Assembly: GCA_937902315.1 (NCBI GenBank)
Contig: CALGUG010000054.1
Span: forward strand, 220,316 to 284,315
Origin: an uncultured Chloroflexales bacterium
Lineage (GTDB): Bacteria > Chloroflexota > Chloroflexia > Chloroflexales > Chloroflexaceae
Direction: 5' to 3'
DNA: 64,000 nt
This document shows positions 58,544 to 64,000 of the stretch, one piece after another. Below the pieces are notes generated by a model that was not told the DNA's origin, did not search any database, and saw only the letters and a list, made by a program, of their open reading frames with translations. The translations under genes were made by a program, and so were the position numbers. Each line of letters opens with the position of its first letter. Position 1 is the first letter of the stretch.

Positions 58544-60908
58544 ACGACCTTTCTTTTGGTTCATGCTTGCTATCATGCTCATGACCCCTGGTTTGGCATG
58601 GCTGACAGCCCAAGTTGTGCTGTTGTACTCCACCCCCATCAATAGTATTCACCCACAAAGTGTTCTAGCGGCCTACGCCGCTGATTATAGAAAATGGGAT
58701 ACCACAGCTTTGCCTGTGTTGCCGCCTCAGAATCCCGAGTTTCTCGAAACGCTTAATACGCGCTTGGGTCGCTACTATAAGGGTATTGGTTTTAACCCCG
58801 TACCTGTAGCAGAAGTGCCTCAAGAGACCCGTCGCAGTCCGCAACCGCTTGCGATACCGGAGCCATCGCCTACGCCCGTTCAAGTGGCTGTGGCCGATAC
58901 TGCATCTCCGACTGCTACAGATACCCAAGTTGTTGTAGCGACCAACATTCCAGAGAGCCAAGCGAGCCAGCCGCCGCTGCAGCCGCCCACAGCGACCAAC
59001 ACGATCGAGCCGGTTGTGCAGCCCGAGCCAAGCTTTACTCCACAGCCGAGCCAGACCGATCTGCCAACGGCAACGCTGTCACCATCGCATACGCCTAGCC
59101 CTACTTGGACGGCTTCGGCTACTTGGACCAGTACTCGCACGGCGACTCATACGCCGTCGCATACGCATACTGCGACCCATACCTGGACGCCCAGCCATAC
59201 GCCGTCGCACACCTATACTCCGACCTATACTTGGACGCCCAGCAGCACACCAACCTATACTTGGACGCCGAGTAGCACGCCTACGCCGACTTGGACAGCT
59301 ACGCCGACCTGGACTGCTTCGGCTACTTGGACAGCTACGCCGACCTGGACTGCTTCGTTAACGCCGTCGCGCACTGTGACGGTTGCTACGACGGTGTCTC
59401 TGCCGACTACGCCTGAGACACCGCAGATCACGCCGGGAACGCCGGAGCTCACCCTTACCGTAGAGACACCGCAGATCACGCCGGGAACGCCGGAGATCAC
59501 TCTTACCGTAGAGACACCGCAGATCACGCCGGAAACGCCGGAGCTCACCCTTACCGTAGAGACACCGCAGATCACGCCGGAAACACCGGAGATCACTCCT
59601 ACCGTAGAGACACCGACCGATACGCCAGAAACGCCGACAGCAACGGAGGTGCCGCCGACGAATACGCCGCTGCCGCCGACAGCTACCCATACAACTGTGC
59701 CGCCGACGGATACACCTGTGCCGCCGACAGCTACCCATACAACTGTGCCGCCGACGGATACACCTGTGCCGCCGACGAATACACCTGTGCCGCCGACAGC
59801 TACCCATACACCGCTGCCGCCGACGAATACACCTGTGCCGCCGACGAATACACCTGTGCCGCCGACAGCTACCCATACACCGACCTTAACGCCGTCGAAC
59901 ACGCGTACAGCGACCTTAACGCCGACCATGCGGCCGAACTTTAGCTTTACGGTTGATAACTTCAGCGTTGAGGAGAGCAATGGCAGCCTATACCCGATCT
60001 TGATACACTTCGATGTGCCGCCGGCTGTCGATATGATGCTCTATGTGACGACACAAGGTGTTACGGCTATGCCGGGCTCGGACTACGAGGGCATGACGAA
60101 CTTGCCGATCCTAGTTCCTGCGGGCACGCGTGTCTTCCAGGTGCCCTTAACAATCATTGATGATGATATTGTTGAGCCGACGGAAACCTTGCGAGTTATT
60201 GTGCGTAGCTCACCGACAGCTTTGGAGGGCTCGGTAGCGACGGTCACGATTATTGATGATGATGGCGGCCCGGTCTGTACCGATAACGAGTTCGATCGGG
60301 TACTGCTTAGCGATCCTCGCTTAACCAGCCAAGATGGCAACGCTATCACGGTCGACTGCAATAGCGTGCTGCTTATCGATGCCAGCAGTCAACCGATTGT
60401 CAGCTCTAATCAGCATTATGACTTCGCTTATGGTGAAGGTTTGGTGGGCGGCAACCCGCCGCGAATCTCGCTCGATTGGCTGGTGATCCAAGTGGCCGAA
60501 AGCGAGAGTGGCCCATGGCATACCGTTTTCTATTGGGGCGATGATCAGCCCGATCACAATACGGTCTATGTGGCGACACAGCCCTATAGCAGTATCTACT
60601 CGTATAAGTCTATGGCGCAGATCATGGCTGCACGTGGCGGTATTGAGGAAGATGATCTCACGTTGGAGCCTGGCCTGATCTATATCAATATCGATGAACG
60701 AGCGCCTTCGGGAACCTACTCGTACTTGCGAGTGCTGTCGCCCAAGTCTGGTCTGATCGATCCCGCCGATGTCGATATGATCTATCGCATGGATTCGAAT
60801 TCACAGCAGCCGCCCATTCCGGTCGGCGCGCTGAATAGCCAACCCATGCTTTCGGCTTGGCGGCGCTACGATCAATTGTTTTGGTTGGCGAGTCGCTTTG
60901 CTAGCTAG
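58494..60908 (+). CDS. Pro/Thr-rich surface protein with Calx-beta domain
   Basis: 804 aa. The N-terminus has basic residues then a membrane helix (MLAIMLMTPGLAWLTAQVVL), so it is membrane-anchored or exported. Residues about 120-480 are a low-complexity Pro/Thr/Ser repeat region (PPTDTPVPPTATHT-type and ETPQITPGTPELTLTV-type units). A Calx-beta domain follows at about 485-590 (VEESNGSLYPILIHFD ... DDIVEPTETLRVIVRSS ... TIIDDDGG). The rest is a globular C-terminal domain of about 210 residues. The start overlaps the kinase gene by 50 bases in another frame. An alternative start is 58563. A cell-wall or adhesin role is inferred. Confidence 0.78.
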   Translation: MLTTIRNSTNLLKQQLKRPFFWFMLAIMLMTPGLAWLTAQVVLLYSTPINSIHPQSVLAAYAADYRKWDTTALPVLPPQNPEFLETLNTRLGRYYKGIGFNPVPVAEVPQETRRSPQPLAIPEPSPTPVQVAVADTASPTATDTQVVVATNIPESQASQPPLQPPTATNTIEPVVQPEPSFTPQPSQTDLPTATLSPSHTPSPTWTASATWTSTRTATHTPSHTHTATHTWTPSHTPSHTYTPTYTWTPSSTPTYTWTPSSTPTPTWTATPTWTASATWTATPTWTASLTPSRTVTVATTVSLPTTPETPQITPGTPELTLTVETPQITPGTPEITLTVETPQITPETPELTLTVETPQITPETPEITPTVETPTDTPETPTATEVPPTNTPLPPTATHTTVPPTDTPVPPTATHTTVPPTDTPVPPTNTPVPPTATHTPLPPTNTPVPPTNTPVPPTATHTPTLTPSNTRTATLTPTMRPNFSFTVDNFSVEESNGSLYPILIHFDVPPAVDMMLYVTTQGVTAMPGSDYEGMTNLPILVPAGTRVFQVPLTIIDDDIVEPTETLRVIVRSSPTALEGSVATVTIIDDDGGPVCTDNEFDRVLLSDPRLTSQDGNAITVDCNSVLLIDASSQPIVSSNQHYDFAYGEGLVGGNPPRISLDWLVIQVAESESGPWHTVFYWGDDQPDHNTVYVATQPYSSIYSYKSMAQIMAARGGIEEDDLTLEPGLIYINIDERAPSGTYSYLRVLSPKSGLIDPADVDMIYRMDSNSQQPPIPVGALNSQPMLSAWRRYDQLFWLASRFAS
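59415..59606 (+). repeat. 48-bp coding tandem repeat, four copies
   Basis: Four exact-length units of 48 bp begin at 59415, 59463, 59511 and 59559 (GAGACACCGCAGATCACGCC...). A second set with GTGCCGCCGACGGATACACC-type units lies at about 59697-59880. Expansion or contraction would keep the reading frame. Confidence 0.85.
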
Positions 60909-60922
60909 TCGAGGGAATCCAG

Positions 60923-60965
60923 TATAATAGGGTGTCCCTTCGAACAATAAAGCCAAGGAGCGACT
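60923..60965 (+). promoter_or_regulatory. Promoter and ribosome-binding site of the asparaginase gene
   Basis: TATAAT at 60923-60928 and AAGGAG at 60955-60960 before ATG 60966. AGGG-TGT-CCCT (60929-60940) may form a small hairpin. The -35 box is unclear. Confidence 0.5.
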
Positions 60966-61898
60966 ATGATATTAGCTGCAAGTGCAAATGCACGAATCGG
61001 TTTTAGTGCCGGTATGGAGATTTTGCGTGCTGGTGGGAGCGCACTCGATGCGATCGAAGCAGTTACTCGTATTGTTGAGCTAAACCCCGAAGATCATACT
61101 GTTGGTCTGGGCGGGTATCCTAATATTCTTGGTGAAGTTGAGCTTGACGCCCTGATTATGGATGGCGCCACCCGCAAGTGTGGCGCCGTAGGTGCTTTGA
61201 AGGGCTTTTTGCACCCCATTAGCGTGGCGCGCCAAGTAATGGAGAAGCTGCCCCACGTGATGATCGTGGGCGAGGGCGCTGCTCGTTTCGCCGATGATAT
61301 TGGCGCTGAGCGTGGCAACCTATTGACTCCTGAAGCTGAAGCTGTTTGGCGCAAGGGCATTCAGGGCAAGCTCGACTCCGAGGAGATGGAGCGCTTAGGA
61401 CCGGTCTTCCGCCGCAACCTGCTCGATGCCGTGAAGCTGGCCATCGATCCCGAGAAGGCTGGCGGTACGGTCAACGTTTTGGCCAAAGATATTCACGGCA
61501 ACATCGCTGTGGCGGTGAGCACCAGCGGCACCGCTTGGAAGTACCCCGGCCGTCTGGGCGACTCGCCGGTGATCGGCGCTGGCGGCTATGCCGATAATCG
61601 CTTTGGCGCGGCCGCTTGTACGGGCCTCGGTGAGCTTTCGATTCGGGCTGGCACGGCGCATAGCGTGGTAGTGGCTATGGCGCGCGGCGCTTCGGTCGCA
61701 GAGGCCTGTGCTCTGGCGCTGCAAGATGCCATTTTGGTTGGTGCCAATGCTGAACACGCCAATCTCAACATCGTGGCGCTCGATGCTCAGGGCAACCCTC
61801 ACGGCGCGAGCACCCGCCCCGATCGCAAGTTTGTCTATCAGCGCGCAGACATGGATGAGCCAGTCGAGGCTGAATCTGCGTTTATCAGCGCGGAATAG
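60966..61898 (+). CDS. Isoaspartyl peptidase / glycosylasparaginase-type Ntn hydrolase
   Basis: 310 aa. Family features: RAGGSALDAIEAVTRIVELN and TVGLGGYPNILGEVELDALI in the alpha subunit, the self-cleavage/nucleophile site GGTVNVLAKD with Thr168, and KYPGRLGDSPVIGAGGYADN and GLGELSIRAG in the beta subunit. The precursor should autocleave before Thr168 into two chains. It hydrolyses asparagine, isoaspartyl peptides or glycosyl-asparagine; the exact specificity is not visible. A signal peptide is absent, so it is cytoplasmic. A hairpin follows at 61931. Confidence 0.92.
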   Translation: MILAASANARIGFSAGMEILRAGGSALDAIEAVTRIVELNPEDHTVGLGGYPNILGEVELDALIMDGATRKCGAVGALKGFLHPISVARQVMEKLPHVMIVGEGAARFADDIGAERGNLLTPEAEAVWRKGIQGKLDSEEMERLGPVFRRNLLDAVKLAIDPEKAGGTVNVLAKDIHGNIAVAVSTSGTAWKYPGRLGDSPVIGAGGYADNRFGAAACTGLGELSIRAGTAHSVVVAMARGASVAEACALALQDAILVGANAEHANLNIVALDAQGNPHGASTRPDRKFVYQRADMDEPVEAESAFISAE

Positions 61899-61930
61899 TT
61901 CGCGGGCTTTGCCCTTTTGAGATCTCTGTA

Positions 61931-61960
61931 TGGGCGGTCTGTACTCAGACAGACCGCCCA
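61931..61960 (+). terminator. Perfect 12-bp hairpin downstream of the asparaginase gene
   Basis: TGGGCGGTCTGT-ACTCAG-ACAGACCGCCCA followed by TTGTTG. Terminator-like, weak U-tract. Confidence 0.72.
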
Positions 61961-62040
61961 TTGTTGTGTGCAAGTATTCATACCAAATTCGCTTGCTTCA
62001 TTCTATTTGGCCTTCGGCAGAGTGGAACTTGTCTCTTTTT

Positions 62041-62082
62041 GTTGTGTGATATTTCGCGCTATCGCGCGAAATATCACACAAC
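62041..62082. repeat. REP-like hairpin, copy 3
   Basis: Perfect 19-bp stem GTTGTGTGATATTTCGCGC (62041-62059), TATC loop, GCGCGAAATATCACACAAC (62064-62082). Shares the core with 16267 and 45034. Confidence 0.82.
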
Positions 62083-62351
62083 TCTTTCCTCGTTTTTGTT
62101 TCCTTACACTCCAAGTGGGCAAGTTTTTAAACGAATTTGGTATCACCTCACGAGTCACAGAGTCTTTTATATAGAAGCTGCCTGTCGAGATGAAGAACCG
62201 TCTCGCTGCGAAGCTGCGGGAAGGTTGCAGCAAAGACAGTGAAGACAGGGCGGGCAGTGAAACGCAGCGTGTCAATCTGCTAGGCGCTTGCGCCTGGCAG
62301 GTCGCAGCGAAAGCAGTGAAAGCGGCGAAGGCAGCGAAACGCCTGAAGCTC

Positions 62352-62431
62352 CGAATGGGTGGGCGGGATGTTGGTAGCCGTAGGCGGACGCGCCAGAGAC
62401 CGAATGGAAGGTCGCAACTTTTCCGCCTTTG
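62352..62431 (-). repeat. Dispersed intergenic repeat, copy 10 (reverse)
   Basis: GAATGGGTGGGCGGGATGTT, GGTAGCCGTAGGCGGACGCG, then CGAATGG and a distal TTTCCGCC arm. The remainder of the gap 61961-62646 has no supported gene. Confidence 0.8.
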
Positions 62432-62646
62432 TAATGCGATAGCTGAACCTTGTAATGACGATTTGGTATAACATGCTACAACTGCCTAACAAGAGATAGG
62501 AGTGGCTATTACGCCCTTTCTAAGACCTTTTCGCTCCTGAACTTCTTACATTTTCACCATATGGTCGAAAAGAAAGCGAAAAAGCGTTTGTAGAAGTAGG
62601 TGTGGTCGCAGCAGTCTATTCGTTTCACGGTTAGGAGATATACACA

Positions 62647-63777
62647 ATGTTGCCGCAGAAAAAAGCCTTAGTGTTATCCGGTGGAGGCGGGCGAGGCGCC
62701 TATCACGTGGGTGTGATGCGCTATTTGGTCGAATGCGGCTGGATGCAAGACGGCATTGGCCCCGATATTATTGCTGGCACCTCGATCGGCTCGATTAATG
62801 CATCTGCGCTTGCTAGTGGTCTGACGATCGATCAGCTAGAAGAGCTCTGGCTGAATATGCATACCGAGGATGTGCATCGCCTCTCGGACGATCTGCCGCC
62901 GCTTAGCAAACCTTTGTTGCGCTGGATGTTGCGGGGTGTCTTGACTTCTGAGCAACATCACGATTCGCTGCACGCCAAAGAACCAGACCTGAAACACCAC
63001 TCGTTTACTGAGCGAATGAGTACGCTCTTCCAGAGCCGAACATTTCGTAGTCTGCTTGATACGTCTCCTTGGCGCAGAACCTTAGCGAAATGGATGGACT
63101 TTGATCGCATCAATGGTCCCGATTCGCCAGCCCTGCTGTTGACCGCGACCGAATTGCGCACTGGGGTGCTGCGTATATTTTGTAACCGCGATCTAGAAAA
63201 TCACCCTGCTGACGATATTTGCATCGATCATCTGATGGCATCATCGAGCATTCCTATCGTCTACCCTTGGACCAATATCAACGACTATCTCTATTGGGAT
63301 GGTGCTGTGATCGCCAATACGCCGCTCGATCCGGTGATCGAGTTGGCGGGCCAGAGCGATCTCGATATTTTGGTTGTGATGATGACGCCTTGGCATCTCC
63401 ACCAAGACGATCAGGATCGAGCGCCTTGTGATATGCCTAAAGACCTTGTGCAAGCCTTGACGCTTACCCTCGATTGGGCCATGCTGGCATCGTATCGCAG
63501 CGCTTTTCGGGCCATCGAGATGCGCAACAAGTTGGCTGAGGTTGGCGAGCGCTTAGAGATGGCGGCCCGCATGTTGACCGATGAGAGCATTCGTTTAGAG
63601 GGCTATCTGCCGCAGCGCTTGCGTTTGCCGACCGTGATCTCTCCTAAAGAGATGATGCCGCTCGATTGGATCATCGACTATGAAGAGCGCAATCACCGTT
63701 TGCTCTTTAAGATGGGCTATGAAGATGCACAACGCGCCTTAGCTCAGCGCGAGCAATCGGTCGAAATGCTCTCGTAA
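62647..63777 (+). CDS. Patatin-like phospholipase
   Basis: 376 aa. Oxyanion glycine loop SGGGGRGAYHVG (residues 11-22), nucleophile elbow GTSIG with Ser46, and catalytic Asp218 in YWDGAVIANTP, the Ser-Asp dyad of patatins. Residues 280-376 form a helical C-terminus not part of the core fold. No signal peptide or helix, so it may be cytoplasmic or peripheral. It probably hydrolyses acyl esters of lipids. It is stand-alone: a 12-bp-type hairpin lies downstream. Confidence 0.92.
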   Translation: MLPQKKALVLSGGGGRGAYHVGVMRYLVECGWMQDGIGPDIIAGTSIGSINASALASGLTIDQLEELWLNMHTEDVHRLSDDLPPLSKPLLRWMLRGVLTSEQHHDSLHAKEPDLKHHSFTERMSTLFQSRTFRSLLDTSPWRRTLAKWMDFDRINGPDSPALLLTATELRTGVLRIFCNRDLENHPADDICIDHLMASSSIPIVYPWTNINDYLYWDGAVIANTPLDPVIELAGQSDLDILVVMMTPWHLHQDDQDRAPCDMPKDLVQALTLTLDWAMLASYRSAFRAIEMRNKLAEVGERLEMAARMLTDESIRLEGYLPQRLRLPTVISPKEMMPLDWIIDYEERNHRLLFKMGYEDAQRALAQREQSVEMLS

Positions 63778-63801
63778 CGCTTGGGCCACTAAAGCTAGAG
63801 A

Positions 63802-63838
63802 AAAGAGGATCGCACGATTTGGCATGCGATCCTCTTTT
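63802..63838 (+). terminator. Terminator of the patatin gene
   Basis: AAAGAGGATCGCA (63802-63814), ten-base loop, TGCGATCCTCTTT (63825-63837) with TTTT overlap and T after it. It lies 25 bp after the stop. Confidence 0.82.
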
Positions 63839-63879
63839 GGATGTATGAAGCGATTTCGCTCAATGCGTTTTGTTCTCTA

Positions 63880-63945
63880 GCGGCGAGGTCTATACCTCAA
63901 AGAAGGCTTGTAGCGCGTCCGCCTACGGCTACCAAATGGGCTAGC
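63880..63945 (+). repeat. Dispersed intergenic repeat, copy 11 (forward)
   Basis: GCGGCGAGGTCTATACCTCA, AGAAGGCTTGTAGCGCG, then GCGTCCGCCTACGGCTACCA. It is followed at 63949-63998 by the GC-rich hairpin repeat also seen at 5150. Confidence 0.8.
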
Positions 63946-63948
63946 CTG

Positions 63949-63998
63949 CCCTCACCCCCCGGCCCCCTCTCCCGCACTGCGGGCGAGGGGGTGAATGG
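63949..63998. repeat. GC-rich hairpin repeat, second copy (near window edge)
   Basis: CCCTCACCCCCCGGCCCCCT, CTCCCGCACTGCGGGCGAGG and GGGTGAATGG. It shares layout and most bases with 5150-5200 and also follows a core-repeat copy. Confidence 0.7.
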
Positions 63999-64000
63999 TG

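Noticed and set aside
59255..59980. Long minus-strand frame rich in Gly and Val
   Set aside because: It is an artefact of the Pro/Thr-rich repeat on the plus strand, with no start signal.
1..64000. Search by eye for tRNA and rRNA genes
   Set aside because: No acceptor/T-arm pattern or rRNA-like stretch was convincing; a covariance scan would be needed to exclude them.

Overview
This 64 kb window most likely comes from a Chloroflexota genome, perhaps a filamentous member of the Chloroflexales/Herpetosiphonales. That is inference from a moderately GC-rich sequence, a chemosensory cluster, serine/threonine-kinase-like and conflict-system genes, archaeal-type ProRS, Ser/Thr/Pro-rich surface proteins and dense families of dispersed intergenic repeats. 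No rRNA, tRNA, CRISPR array, phage or transposase gene was recognised.

Region 1 (1-2 kb) is a defence-like module: a membrane-anchored Mrr-type nuclease with an SH3-like tail (cut by the left edge), a small protein joining an effector-associated-type helical hairpin to a CARF-like fold, and a Csx15-like protein. Together they suggest cyclic-nucleotide (cOA-type) signalling without a visible type III CRISPR locus. Region 2 (2-4.9 kb) has an EamA permease, an alpha/beta hydrolase with a TetR regulator behind a palindromic operator, and a 54-residue orphan protein. Region 3 (4.9-5.9 kb) is gene-free and packed with repeats. Region 4 (5.9-15.2 kb, all minus strand) is an eight-gene catabolic operon: sugar-phosphate isomerase/epimerase, two Gfo/Idh/MocA dehydrogenases, two sulfatase-fold enzymes with Thr at the nucleophile position, and an oligopeptide-type ABC importer (lipoprotein SBP and two permeases, no ATPase).

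Region 5 (15.6-18.2 kb) holds a DinB-like protein, a hydrolase and a coiled-coil membrane protein. Region 6 (19.5-31.9 kb) is a nine-gene chemosensory operon: cheY, a cheA-cheW fusion, a receptor with no membrane segment, a PAS-HEAT-repeat protein, cheR, cheB, cheY, cheC and a PAS-GAF histidine kinase whose PAS resembles that of the HEAT protein. It ends at a clear terminator. Region 7 (32.3-44.7 kb) has a giant GH13-family protein with an N-terminal HExxH motif, a Bcp peroxiredoxin, an ABC-2 export operon divergent from a leaderless ArsR-SRPBCC fusion, and a T-box-controlled operon (membrane protein plus thrS).

Region 8 (45-64 kb) has a deaminase, a luciferase-like oxidoreductase, a YesL-like membrane protein, an orphan GatD, a predicted pseudokinase, a neopullulanase-PfkB pair, proS with a GT-C-like membrane protein, a sensor kinase overlapping a Pro/Thr-rich surface protein with a Calx-beta domain, an asparaginase-family Ntn hydrolase and a patatin phospholipase. 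At least eleven copies of a 60-80 bp dispersed repeat, and three REP-like hairpins with compensatory arm changes, occupy the intergenic gaps.
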